A stretch of 64,000 bases of DNA. Source: Spartobacteria bacterium UBA695 (GTDB lineage: Bacteria > Verrucomicrobiota > Verrucomicrobiia > Chthoniobacterales > Chthoniobacteraceae). Under the pieces are notes generated by a model. That model was given only the letters and a program-made list of their open reading frames with translations. It made no database searches and had not been told where the DNA came from. A program made the position numbers and the translations under genes. Shown here one piece after another: positions 16,916 through 25,305 of the stretch (the first letter of the stretch is position 1; the number at the start of each line of letters is the position of its first letter). Location of the stretch: positions 1 to 64,000 of the forward strand of contig DBMP01000009.1 in NCBI GenBank assembly GCA_002298145.1. Direction: 5' to 3'.

Positions 16916-17854
16916 TCAGGCTTTTTTCAGCCCGAGAATCCGCCGGGCCTCGGCGGTGTCGCAGGCGATCTGGGCTTTGAGGGCGTCGAGGTCTTTGAAT
17001 TTCTGCTCGGGGCGCAGGAAGCTGCGGAAGTGGACTTCGAGTTCCTCGCCGTAGAGGTTGCCGTCAAAATCGAGAAGGTGAAGCTCCAGCAGGCGCGCGC
17101 CGGTGGCGTTGGCGATGGTGGGCCGGACGCCGATGTTGACGACGCCGGGGAGTTGCTGCCCCTGGTGCTCGGCGATGACGGCGTAGACGCCGTTAGGGGG
17201 AAACTGCTCGTTGTGGACGCTGAGGTTGGCGGTGGGGAAGCCGAGGGTGCGGCCGATCTGGTCGCCCTGGACGACGCTTCCCTGGAGGGTGTAGTCGCGG
17301 CCCAGGAGGAGGGCGGCTTTTTCGAGGTCGCCCGCTTCGACGGCGGCGCGAATGAGGGTGCTGCTGACGATTTCGCCGCCGACTTCGACGGCCGGGATGC
17401 CAATTTCGTCAAAGCCCAGTTCGTCGCCCATGCGTTTAAGGAGGTCGAGGTTACCCGTGCGGCCTTTGCCGAATTCCCAGCTGTGGCCGACGCAGATCTC
17501 GCGTAGCGGGCGGCAGGCGGCCTGGAGTTCCCGCACGAAGTGCTCGGGCGGCATGGAGGCGAATTCCCCGGTGAAGGGGACGATGAGCAGGTGATTCACG
17601 CCGAGGCGCTCGATGAACCGGGCTTTGTGTCGCGTGGCGGTGAGCAGGCGCGGGGCGTGCTCGGGGCTGGTGACGCGCAGGGGGTGGGGCTTGAAGGTGA
17701 CGACCACGGCGGAGCCCCCGGCTTTGCGGGCGTCGTCGATGGCGCGGCGGATGACGGCCTGGTGGCCGAGGTGGACGCCGTCAAACACTCCGATGGCCAG
17801 AAACACCGGCCCGGGGACGGTGGCAAGTTCGGCGATGGAGTGGAGGAAGTGCAT
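16916..17854 (-). CDS. ribF: Bifunctional riboflavin kinase / FAD synthetase RibF
   Basis: A 312-residue enzyme that makes FMN from riboflavin and FAD from FMN. The N-terminal FAD synthetase domain has the nucleotidyl-transferase motif IGVFDGVHLGHQAVI and later the sequence VGGEIVSSTLIR. The C-terminal flavokinase domain has GRTLGFPTANL (the PTAN motif), NGVYAV and GVVNIGVRPT. Length and domain order are normal. It closes the nusA-infB-rbfA-nrnA-truB-ribF block; the usual rpsO does not follow. A palindromic repeat lies just upstream, between truB and ribF. Confidence 0.96.
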   Translation of the reverse strand: MHFLHSIAELATVPGPVFLAIGVFDGVHLGHQAVIRRAIDDARKAGGSAVVVTFKPHPLRVTSPEHAPRLLTATRHKARFIERLGVNHLLIVPFTGEFASMPPEHFVRELQAACRPLREICVGHSWEFGKGRTGNLDLLKRMGDELGFDEIGIPAVEVGGEIVSSTLIRAAVEAGDLEKAALLLGRDYTLQGSVVQGDQIGRTLGFPTANLSVHNEQFPPNGVYAVIAEHQGQQLPGVVNIGVRPTIANATGARLLELHLLDFDGNLYGEELEVHFRSFLRPEQKFKDLDALKAQIACDTAEARRILGLKKA

Positions 17855-17866
17855 GGTTCGTTTTGC

Positions 17867-17930
17867 TCACGCAAAGGCACAGAGGCGCAAAAAGGCTTTC
17901 TTCTCTTTGCGGCTTTGCGGCTTTGCGTGA
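17867..17930. repeat. Dispersed inverted repeat between truB and ribF
   Basis: The ends TCACGCAAAG (17867-17876) and CTTTGCGTGA (17921-17930) are perfect inverted repeats. The interior has runs of GCAAAG/CTTTGCGG units that extend the pairing imperfectly. Related units occur again at the 5' end of the gene at 26971-28800, so this is a dispersed family in this genome. It splits the truB-ribF junction of an otherwise compact operon. Confidence 0.75.
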
Positions 17931-17954
17931 TTCATTTCCCGTCTCGGATAGAAA

Positions 17955-18677
17955 TTACGCGCCGCGCATCCGCGAGACGGTGGGCAGGCTCAGGATTTTG
18001 CCGATGATTTCCGAGCGCGGTTTGTTTTTCAGGTCGTCAACGGTGACGGCGTGCTCCAAGGTGAATTTGCCGCTCTTGGTGCGGCGCAGGGCCTTCAAAT
18101 GCGCGCCGCAGCCGAGGTCGTTGCCAATGTCGAAGGCGTAAGTGCGAACGTAGAAGCCTTTGCTACAGACGACGCGGAATTCCACCTCGGGCATGGCGAT
18201 GGCCTTGATCTCGTGGGCGAAAATGTGGACGAAGCGCGGGTCGCGCGCGACGGTCTTCCCCTGGCGGGCGAGCTTGTAGAGCGGCACGCCTTCTTTCTTG
18301 ATGGCGGAGACCATCGGGGGCATCTGGTAGAAATCGCCGTCGAACTTGGCAAAGGCGGCTTCGATGCGCTCGGGGGGCAGCTCGGGGACGGGGCGGGTTT
18401 CGGTGATCTGGCCGTCGGCGTCCTGGCTGTCGGTCATCTCGCCCAGGCGCAGCGTGCCGACGTATTCCTTGTCCTCGCTCATGAGGAGGTCCTGGATCTT
18501 GGTGCCGCGGCCGATGACCACGATGAGGAGCCCGGTGGCCAGGGGATCGAGGGTGCCGCAGTGGCCGACTTTCTTGGTGTCGAGCGCGCGGCGAACGATG
18601 GCGACCACGTCGTGCGAGGTCATTCCGGGGGCTTTGTCTACGATGAGGACTCCGTCAAGGCTGGTGGTGGATGGCAT
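17955..18677 (-). CDS. truB: tRNA pseudouridine-55 synthase TruB
   Basis: The 240-residue enzyme makes pseudouridine 55 in the T loop of tRNAs. Family motifs are GVLIVDKAPGMTSHDVV, then KVGHCGTLDPLATGLL with the catalytic Asp in TLDPLA, KEYVGTLRLG and KGFYVRTYAFDIG. I place the start at the ATG at 18677, which overlaps the nrnA stop by 23 bp; longer upstream frames would only add residues not found in the family. The C-terminal PUA region is short. It is part of the nusA operon. Confidence 0.95.
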   Translation of the reverse strand: MPSTTSLDGVLIVDKAPGMTSHDVVAIVRRALDTKKVGHCGTLDPLATGLLIVVIGRGTKIQDLLMSEDKEYVGTLRLGEMTDSQDADGQITETRPVPELPPERIEAAFAKFDGDFYQMPPMVSAIKKEGVPLYKLARQGKTVARDPRFVHIFAHEIKAIAMPEVEFRVVCSKGFYVRTYAFDIGNDLGCGAHLKALRRTKSGKFTLEHAVTVDDLKNKPRSEIIGKILSLPTVSRMRGA

Positions 18678-19644
18678 CTGCAATAGCATTGAGTATGTTG
18701 GTTTCGACTTCCTCCAAACGCCCGTTGACACGCGCTCCTGCCGCCAGCGTGTGGCCGCCTCCGCCGAACTTGGCGCAGATGGCGCAGACGTCGTGGCGCG
18801 GGTCTTTGGAGCGCATGGAGACGCGGACTTTGCCGCCTTCCATCTCTTCCATGAAGACAGCGATCTGCACGCCCTCGGTGGAGCGGAGCGTGTCGATGAG
18901 GCCCTCGGTGTCGTCGGGGAGGGCCCCTTCGATGCCGGTGAAGGCGGCGCGGGTCAAGGCGAAGCTCGCGACGCGGGCCTCGCACGTGAATTTCATGCCG
19001 TTGAGCATGACGCGCATGAGCTCCAGGCGGCGGCGCGGGTGGGTTTGGAAAAGCTGTTCGGAGATTTTGCCGACGCGCACTCCGGCGCGGATCAGTTCGG
19101 CCCCGATCTCGAAGGTACGGGCGGTGGTGTTGGAGTATTGGTAGGAGCCAGTGTCGGTGGCGATGGCAGCCCAAAGGTTCTCGGCAATGGCGAGGTTAAA
19201 GGGCATGCCGCCCGCGCGGATGAGCTCGTAGATGACCTGCCCGGTGGCGGGGGCCCCGACGTCGATGTAGACTAGGTCGCCGTAGCCGGTGTTGGATACG
19301 TGGTGGTCCAGGTTGATCCAGACGCGCGCGGAGCGAACGGCGGCGGGGGCGTCGCCCAAGCGCGGGTGCGTGGAGGTGTCCACGGCGATGGCGACGTCGA
19401 AATCCTGCGGTTCGCGCGGCGGCTTGACGACGAGGTCGGTGCCGGGAAGGAACGCGAGTTTCTCGCCCGGGCCGTCGTCGTTCCACACGGTGACGTCCTT
19501 GCCCATTTCGCGCAGGCTCATGGCGAGGGCAACGGAGCAGCCGATGGCGTCCCCGTCGGGGCGCACATGGCACATGACGACGAATTTCTGGTTCTGCCGC
19601 AGGACGTCGGCGACCTGAAGGAGGGTGCAGTTGCTCTTACTCAT
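18655..19644 (-). CDS. nrnA: DHH-family oligoribonuclease / pAp phosphatase NrnA
   Basis: A 329-residue DHH/DHHA1 phosphoesterase that degrades nano-RNA and dephosphorylates pAp. Motifs are VMCHVRPDGDAIGC (the DxD metal site), AVDTSTHPRLGD, NLDHHVSNTGYGD (DHH) and TDTGSYQYSNT. The C-terminal DHHA1 domain ends with KFGGGGHTLAAGARV, the substrate-binding GGGH loop. Its place between rbfA and truB is the conserved one. Length is normal. Confidence 0.95.
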   Translation of the reverse strand: MSKSNCTLLQVADVLRQNQKFVVMCHVRPDGDAIGCSVALAMSLREMGKDVTVWNDDGPGEKLAFLPGTDLVVKPPREPQDFDVAIAVDTSTHPRLGDAPAAVRSARVWINLDHHVSNTGYGDLVYIDVGAPATGQVIYELIRAGGMPFNLAIAENLWAAIATDTGSYQYSNTTARTFEIGAELIRAGVRVGKISEQLFQTHPRRRLELMRVMLNGMKFTCEARVASFALTRAAFTGIEGALPDDTEGLIDTLRSTEGVQIAVFMEEMEGGKVRVSMRSKDPRHDVCAICAKFGGGGHTLAAGARVNGRLEEVETNILNAIADAIHHQP

Positions 19645-19764
19645 AGAGAAGCCCTCCGTTGCCTGGGTTCACAAGTAGCGGAGGAGGGGTACGGTACTCC
19701 TCTTTTGCCCCCGTGGCCCGACTTTTTTATCTGGGTCAATCCAACCATCCGAAAGCGCAAAAGA

Positions 19765-20139
19765 TCAGTCTTCGTGTTCGTCCTCCGGATCGCCGGGCTC
19801 GGCCGGGGTCTCGGGAATGTCGAGGGTTTGCAGGATCTCGAAGATTCGCGCGCTCCGCTCGATGCCTTCGTCGAGGTTGAAGTGGAGCTGCGGGGTGTAC
19901 TTGAGGATGACGCGCTTGGAAACGGCCGATTGCAGTTCTTTGCGGTGCTCGTGCAGTTTCGACATGACGGCCTGAGGGTTATCCCCCAACACCGAGACGT
20001 AGACGTGCGCGTGCTTAAGGTCCGGGGTAATGTCGACGTCCTGGACGGTGACCAGCTGGGTAAAGTGGAACTCGCGACCGATGAGGTCCCCGAGTTCCCG
20101 CTTCAGCAATTCTTTGACTCGGACAAGACGATGTTTCAT
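19765..20139 (-). CDS. rbfA: Ribosome-binding factor A
   Basis: A 124-residue KH-fold protein that matures the 16S rRNA 5' end in the 30S subunit and acts in cold adaptation. It starts MKHRLVRVKELLKRELGDLI and contains HVYVSVLGD and LHFNLDEGIERSARI, all typical of RbfA. I chose the ATG at 20139, because further upstream the frame runs into infB and adds unrelated residues. The C-terminus has an acidic tail (PGDPEDEHED). It lies 86 bp after infB. Confidence 0.95.
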   Translation of the reverse strand: MKHRLVRVKELLKRELGDLIGREFHFTQLVTVQDVDITPDLKHAHVYVSVLGDNPQAVMSKLHEHRKELQSAVSKRVILKYTPQLHFNLDEGIERSARIFEILQTLDIPETPAEPGDPEDEHED

Positions 20140-20225
20140 GGCTCGGAACGAGGGTGCAGGGGAAGGCGGCTGGGCGCTTCGGCCCGATTGCCTGCGTCCC
20201 ACGGCTGCCTCCCCGCTAAAGCCCC

Positions 20226-22397
20226 CTACAAGGTTTGGGTAACTTTCTCGAGCGTGTAGCACTCGATGATGTCACCGGTTTCGTATTCGGTATAATCGCC
20301 CAGTTTGATGCCGCATTCCAGTCCGGTACGGACTTCTTTCACGTCGTCCTGGAAGCGGCGTAGGGTGGCGATGTTGCCATCGTAAACGGCCTGGCGGCGG
20401 CGAAGCACGCGCGCCCGGGCAGTGCGGGCGATGCGTCCGTCGGTGACGGAGCACCCGGCGACGACGCCCTTGGTGAGTTCAAACACCTGCTTGACCTCGG
20501 CGTGGCCGATGACGCTTTCGCGCAGTTCGGGCTCGAGGAGGCCGGCCATGGCTTCTTTCACCTGGTCGAGGAGTTCGTAAATGATCGAGTAGAGCTTGAT
20601 CTGCACCTGCTCGCGCTTGGCGGCGGCGGCGGCGGTGTTCTCGACCTTCACGCCGAAGCCGATGATGACGGCGTTGGACGCGGTGGCGAGCAGTACGTCG
20701 CTCTCGGAGATCGGCCCCACGGCGGAGTGGATGACAACCAGGGAGACTTTCTTGGACTCGATCAGGCTGAGCGAGGCGACCAGCGCTTCGAGGGAGCCCT
20801 GCACGTCGGCTTTGAGGACGATGCGCAGTTCCTTCTTGGCGTCGGCGGCGAGGCTGGCGAAGAGGTTTTCCAGCGTGGCACGGCCGCCGCGCGGGGTGGC
20901 CAGCTTTTCCTCGCGCTGTTCGGCTAGGCGCTCTTCGGAAAGGGCTTTGGCGGCCTTGTCGTTCTCCATGACGAGCAGTTCGTCGCCCGCGTTGGGCAGA
21001 CCGGCGAAGCCGAGGACCTGCACGGGGGTGGAGGGTCCGGCGAGTTTGACGTTCTTGCCCTTGTCGTTGATGAGCGATTTGACCTTGCCGGAGTAGTTGC
21101 CGCAGATGAAGGGCTCGCCGACTTTAAGGGTGCCCATGCGCACGAGTACGGTGGCGGTGGGGCCGCGGCCGGGTTCGACCCGGGCTTCGATGACGGTCCC
21201 GCGCGGTTCGGCGGACGGGCTGGCTTTGAGTTCCAGGATTTCCGCCTGGAGCAGGATCATTTCCAGAAGGGCGTCGATGCCGGTGCCTTTGACGGCGGAA
21301 ACGGGACAGGTGATGGTCTCGCCACCCCAGTCTTCGGGCGTGAGGCCCTTTTCCTGAAGCTGGCCTTTGACACGGTCGACGTTGGCGCCGGGGAGGTCGA
21401 TTTTGTTGATGGCAACAATGATCGGCACTTCGGCGGCCTTGGCGTGGTTGAGCGCCTCGACGGTCTGCGGCATGATGCCGTCATCGGCGGCGACGACCAG
21501 GACGACGATGTCCGTGACGTTGGCGCCACGGGCACGCATCGCGGTGAAAGCCGCGTGGCCCGGGGTGTCGAGGAAGGTGATCGGGTGGCCGTTGTGGTCG
21601 ACGGTGTAAGCGCCGATGTGCTGGGTGATGCCGCCCGCTTCGCCCGCTGCGACGCGGGATTTGCGGATGAAGTCCATCAGCGAGGTCTTGCCGTGGTCGA
21701 CGTGGCCCATGAAGGTCACGATCGGGGCGCGCAGCTTGAGCTCTTCTTTCTTGGGAGGAGGCGGGGGCTTGGGCGCTTCGACGACCGGCTCGGGCTTGTG
21801 CACTCCGCCGCCTTCTTTGCGCTTCTCGCGCTCGAAGACGAAGCCGTGCCTTTTACACAGATTGGCGGCGATGTCGGGCTCCAGCGTGTGGTTGATGGCC
21901 GCGAAAATGTTCATGTCCATCAGCTCGGAGATCAGCTGGAAGGGCTTGAGGCCCAGCTGGTTGGCCAGCTCCTTGACGATGATCGGCGGCTTGATGTGGA
22001 TGCGTTTCTCGTCCGGGACGAGCTCCTCGGGAGCAGGGGCCGGGGCGGCGGGCTCAGCCGGGACTTCCGCCACGGGGGCGGGCTCGGGCTCGACGGGTTC
22101 CGGCGCGGGCTCGGGCTGCGCGGGGGCGAGAATGCGGGAAATGGGAGGAAGTGCGGAGAAGGGCTTGAAGCCGGAGCCGGTGCTGGCGGCGCGACGGCGG
22201 GCGGGCTTGGGCCCATCGATGAGCGAGACGGTCTCGGGAGGAGCGGGCTTCGGTTCGACAGGGGCTTTCGGCTCGACGGCGGCCTCCGGTTTCTGCGGGC
22301 TGCCCGAGGGACGCGGATGTGCGCCGCCGCCTCCCGTGTTTTTGCGGGGTGCGGGACGTCTTGCGCCTTGGGAATTGGGTGTTGCTCGGGTTGCCAT
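20226..22397 (-). CDS. infB: Translation initiation factor IF-2
   Basis: A 723-residue GTPase that places initiator tRNA on the 30S subunit. The N-terminal 130 residues are low-complexity, rich in Pro, Ala and Glu. An IF2_N domain follows (IHIKPPIIVKELANQLGLKP). The G domain has G1 GHVDHGKTSL, G3 DTPGHAAF, G4 NKID and G5 SAVKGTG. The C-terminal domains include GILEPELRESVIGHAEV-like sequence and end normally. Length is slightly below that of E. coli IF-2 because of the shorter N-terminal region. The ylxR and ylxQ genes, often found between nusA and infB, are absent. Confidence 0.97.
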   Translation of the reverse strand: MATRATPNSQGARRPAPRKNTGGGGAHPRPSGSPQKPEAAVEPKAPVEPKPAPPETVSLIDGPKPARRRAASTGSGFKPFSALPPISRILAPAQPEPAPEPVEPEPAPVAEVPAEPAAPAPAPEELVPDEKRIHIKPPIIVKELANQLGLKPFQLISELMDMNIFAAINHTLEPDIAANLCKRHGFVFEREKRKEGGGVHKPEPVVEAPKPPPPPKKEELKLRAPIVTFMGHVDHGKTSLMDFIRKSRVAAGEAGGITQHIGAYTVDHNGHPITFLDTPGHAAFTAMRARGANVTDIVVLVVAADDGIMPQTVEALNHAKAAEVPIIVAINKIDLPGANVDRVKGQLQEKGLTPEDWGGETITCPVSAVKGTGIDALLEMILLQAEILELKASPSAEPRGTVIEARVEPGRGPTATVLVRMGTLKVGEPFICGNYSGKVKSLINDKGKNVKLAGPSTPVQVLGFAGLPNAGDELLVMENDKAAKALSEERLAEQREEKLATPRGGRATLENLFASLAADAKKELRIVLKADVQGSLEALVASLSLIESKKVSLVVIHSAVGPISESDVLLATASNAVIIGFGVKVENTAAAAAKREQVQIKLYSIIYELLDQVKEAMAGLLEPELRESVIGHAEVKQVFELTKGVVAGCSVTDGRIARTARARVLRRRQAVYDGNIATLRRFQDDVKEVRTGLECGIKLGDYTEYETGDIIECYTLEKVTQTL

Positions 22398-22427
22398 TAT
22401 TAATTCTAAAAAATACGGAGGGCTCGA

Positions 22428-23690
22428 CTAAGGTTTAGCCGCCCCCTTTTGATATTCGCTCTGGGCCGCGTTGTAAATAGCCGCTGCCTGCTCCAGATCG
22501 ACTCCGGTGGCGTCAGCGATGTCCTGGGGTTCGGCCCCCACGATCACTTCGGCGCTGTTCATGCCCGCTGTAATAAGCTTGCGGGCAATGGGTTCGTCGA
22601 TTTTCAGGGAGGCGGCCAGCGCGCTCGCGGCCTTGGAGACGCTCTGGGCGAACGCTTCTTTGGCGGTTTCGTCTTTTTCGATGTTGATCTCCCAGCCCAG
22701 GAGGCGGGAGGTCAGGCGGGCGTTCTGCCCGCGTTTGCCGATGGCCAGCGAGAGCTGGTCCTCGTCGACGCGAAGCGCCACGGCTTTCTTGACGGGGTCG
22801 AGGGTGACGCTCTTGATTTTGGCCGGTTTAAGGGCTTCAAGGACGAATTCCTTCACATCGGCGCTCCAACGGATGATGTCCACTTTCTCGTTGTTGAGTT
22901 CGCGGACGATGTTCTTGACGCGGGAGCCCTTCATGCCGACGCACGCGCCGACCGGGTCCACTTTGTCATTGGCGCTGTGGACGGCGATCTTGGTGCGATA
23001 GCCGGCCTCGCGGGCGATGCCCCGGATCTCGACGGTCTTGTCGGCGATTTCGCTAACTTCCGTTTCAAAGAGGCGGCGGACGAAGTTGGGGTGGCTGCGG
23101 GAAAGGATGATCTCGGGGCCGCGCGGGCCGACCTCGACGGCGACGACGTACGCACGAATGCGGTCGCCCACGTTGTAGTCTTCGGTCTGGACGCGTTCGC
23201 GCGAGGGCATGACGGCCTCGAATTTGCCGAGGTCGACGATGACATCCGAGCGCTCGAAACGGCGCACGGTGCCGCTGACGATCTCTCCGGCGCGGTCCTT
23301 GAACTCGTCGTAGACCATCTCCTTCTCCGCCTGGCGGATGCGCTGCATCATGGCCTGCTTGGCGGTCTGGGCGGCGATGCGGCCGAAATTCTTGGGCGTG
23401 ACCTCGACTTCGAGCGATTCGCCGAGCTCGGCCGAGGGCTTGAGGGTCCGCGCCTTGGTCAATGCGATCTCGTCGTGGGGGTTCTGGACGTTCTCCACTA
23501 CCACCAGGTTCGCCAAAGCACGGATTTCCCCGGTCTTGCCATCGACTTCGATACGCAATTCCCGGGCGGGTCCGATCGCTTTTTTGGACGCGGAGAGAAG
23601 GGCATTCTGCACGGCCTCTACGAGCACCTCGCGCTTAATGCCTTTCTCGCGTTCAAAATAATCCAAGCCTGAAATGAGATCGCTGTTCAT
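22428..23690 (-). CDS. nusA: Transcription termination/antitermination factor NusA
   Basis: A 420-residue protein with the NusA N-terminal RNA-polymerase-binding domain (LDYFEREKGIKREVLVEAVQ), an S1 domain (IVSGTVRRFERSDVIVDLG) and two KH domains (DPVGACVGMKGSRVKNIVRE, then LAIGKRGQNARL). A short C-terminal helix-hairpin-helix region is last (AEVIVGAEPQDIADATGVD). I chose the ATG at 23690 that begins NSDLISGL; the longer frame adds 33 residues outside the family. It heads the operon. rimP, usually upstream, is missing, and a DUF2851 gene lies there instead. Confidence 0.96.
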   Translation of the reverse strand: MNSDLISGLDYFEREKGIKREVLVEAVQNALLSASKKAIGPARELRIEVDGKTGEIRALANLVVVENVQNPHDEIALTKARTLKPSAELGESLEVEVTPKNFGRIAAQTAKQAMMQRIRQAEKEMVYDEFKDRAGEIVSGTVRRFERSDVIVDLGKFEAVMPSRERVQTEDYNVGDRIRAYVVAVEVGPRGPEIILSRSHPNFVRRLFETEVSEIADKTVEIRGIAREAGYRTKIAVHSANDKVDPVGACVGMKGSRVKNIVRELNNEKVDIIRWSADVKEFVLEALKPAKIKSVTLDPVKKAVALRVDEDQLSLAIGKRGQNARLTSRLLGWEINIEKDETAKEAFAQSVSKAASALAASLKIDEPIARKLITAGMNSAEVIVGAEPQDIADATGVDLEQAAAIYNAAQSEYQKGAAKP

Positions 23691-23814
23691 AAAAAAACGG
23701 GATATCCGGAGACAAAAAAGAGTGGGGGGTAAGCCCACTCGCGCTTCGAATAACTTGTCAATCCTAGAAGCGTTCCTCCCTACCGTCAAGCAGAGAAGAA
23801 CGCCGGGGGATTCA

Positions 23815-25209
23815 TTAGGAAAATTGTTCCCCCGAATCGACCCACTTCCCTAACCGTAATGGCAAGGGGCACCGGGCGCAATCTCCTTCGCATGCCAGGC
23901 AGAAGTCTTCGTAGAGCTGGAGGAGGCCCTGCTGGGTGACGGCCTGGCGGGTGAGCCGCCGCACGATGGGCCCGGCCCCGAAGAGGCGGCGGGCGGCCAG
24001 GTCGACGCGCCGGTTGGATGCCGGGGCGGGGAGCTGGCGGTAGGTTTCCCAAAAGTCCGGGGCGGCGGCCAGGGCCCCGGGGAAAAAGACGTTGAGGAGG
24101 AGGTCGGTAACGCGGTTTTCGCCCACCAGGGCCATGCGGGAACGGGAGCGGGGGGATTTCAGCGTATAGTGCCAGTCCCAGTACGGTTCGCTGAGCTGGC
24201 TGAAGAAATGGCGCACTCCGGCGATGTTCCCGGACCCGGCGAGCGCCTCCAGGACGGGCCAGTGCCGGACGATCTCGGCGAGCGCGGCGACGCGGCGCTG
24301 GGGGTGGTTGACGGGGCGCACCCCCCGGAAGTTCCAGAGGGCGGCGGGGACGGTCAGGCGGTCGAACTCGGTGCGGCGGGGCCACCAGCGGGCCCAGACG
24401 TCGCGCAGGTAGCTGCGGGTGTCGCCCGGCAGGGGCTGGAAGTCGGTAAGCCCCAGGAAGCCGCTTCCGGCGAAGAGGATCGGCTCGATCTCGCCCCGTT
24501 CGCCGCGCAGCAGGCTGAGGGGGAAGCGCTGGGCCAGGAGGGTAAAGGGGAGCTTATTATTCCGGTAGCCGAGCGCCTCGGCAATGCCCTGGTAGAGGGC
24601 CTCGGAGGGGCCGAAGATCTCCTCCAGGCGCTTGAGCCTCGCGGCTTTTTTACAAAGGCGGAACTGCGCCGCCGCTTCGACAAGCTCCTCGGCACGGGCG
24701 GGCGGCATCTCGGCAAAAAGGCCCCGGCAGGCGGTGCATTCGCTGTTTGTGGGCTCGACGGGCGGGTATTCGAAGCGGGCGGTATCGAGCCAGACCTGCG
24801 GGACCTCGCGACCCAGGCGCGTGCAGGAGGCGGGCAGGAGCTGACCCCGTTCGTGGGCGGGGTGGCTGGCGAAGACGTGCAGGATCGTCCCCTCGTACTC
24901 CGGGCTGGCGGCGGCCTCGGCATCCCACGCCTCGGCGCTGGCATGGACCACGACGCCGCCTCGTACGCGGGTGGAGCCAAAGGTAATCTCGGCATCAATA
25001 AAGTGGGGCCCGGCCCCGGCGTTCCAGCGGCCAAAGCGCTCAATGCGCAGCGGGGCTCGCGTAGTGGAGAGGAATTCGCGCCCGAACTCCCCGGCCAGCC
25101 AGAGCGTCTGCAACTCGACCTCCGGCAGCTCTCTGGGAGCGCGAAGCGTCGCGGCTTCGGCAACGAAGCCCTCTTCCCTCCATCGGGCATAGCGATCAGC
25201 GAGTTCCAT
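23815..25209 (-). CDS. DUF2851 family protein
   Basis: A 464-residue protein of the DUF2851 family, conserved in Bacteroidetes and Verrucomicrobia. The N-terminal half has ELQTLWLAGEFGREFLSTTR, FGRWNAGAGPHFIDAEI and GGVVVHASAEAWD, the family core. The C-terminus carries a cysteine cluster (CLACEGDCARCPLP) that could bind a metal. The function is unknown. It is upstream of nusA on the same strand, separated by 124 bp, and divergent from the DUF4034 gene. Confidence 0.88.
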   Translation of the reverse strand: MELADRYARWREEGFVAEAATLRAPRELPEVELQTLWLAGEFGREFLSTTRAPLRIERFGRWNAGAGPHFIDAEITFGSTRVRGGVVVHASAEAWDAEAAASPEYEGTILHVFASHPAHERGQLLPASCTRLGREVPQVWLDTARFEYPPVEPTNSECTACRGLFAEMPPARAEELVEAAAQFRLCKKAARLKRLEEIFGPSEALYQGIAEALGYRNNKLPFTLLAQRFPLSLLRGERGEIEPILFAGSGFLGLTDFQPLPGDTRSYLRDVWARWWPRRTEFDRLTVPAALWNFRGVRPVNHPQRRVAALAEIVRHWPVLEALAGSGNIAGVRHFFSQLSEPYWDWHYTLKSPRSRSRMALVGENRVTDLLLNVFFPGALAAAPDFWETYRQLPAPASNRRVDLAARRLFGAGPIVRRLTRQAVTQQGLLQLYEDFCLACEGDCARCPLPLRLGKWVDSGEQFS

Positions 25210-25305
25210 TTGAGCCCGGCAGGTTAACGCGCCCGCCGCCCCGATGGAAAGCCCGCAATCGTTTGCCCTTTTCTCCCCTGCCCCGGGGCGGGTACTCTTG
25301 CGGCG

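Noticed and set aside
20502..22403. Glycine-rich plus-strand frames opposite infB
   Set aside because: Antisense shadows of a GC-rich gene; their composition is typical of reverse reading.
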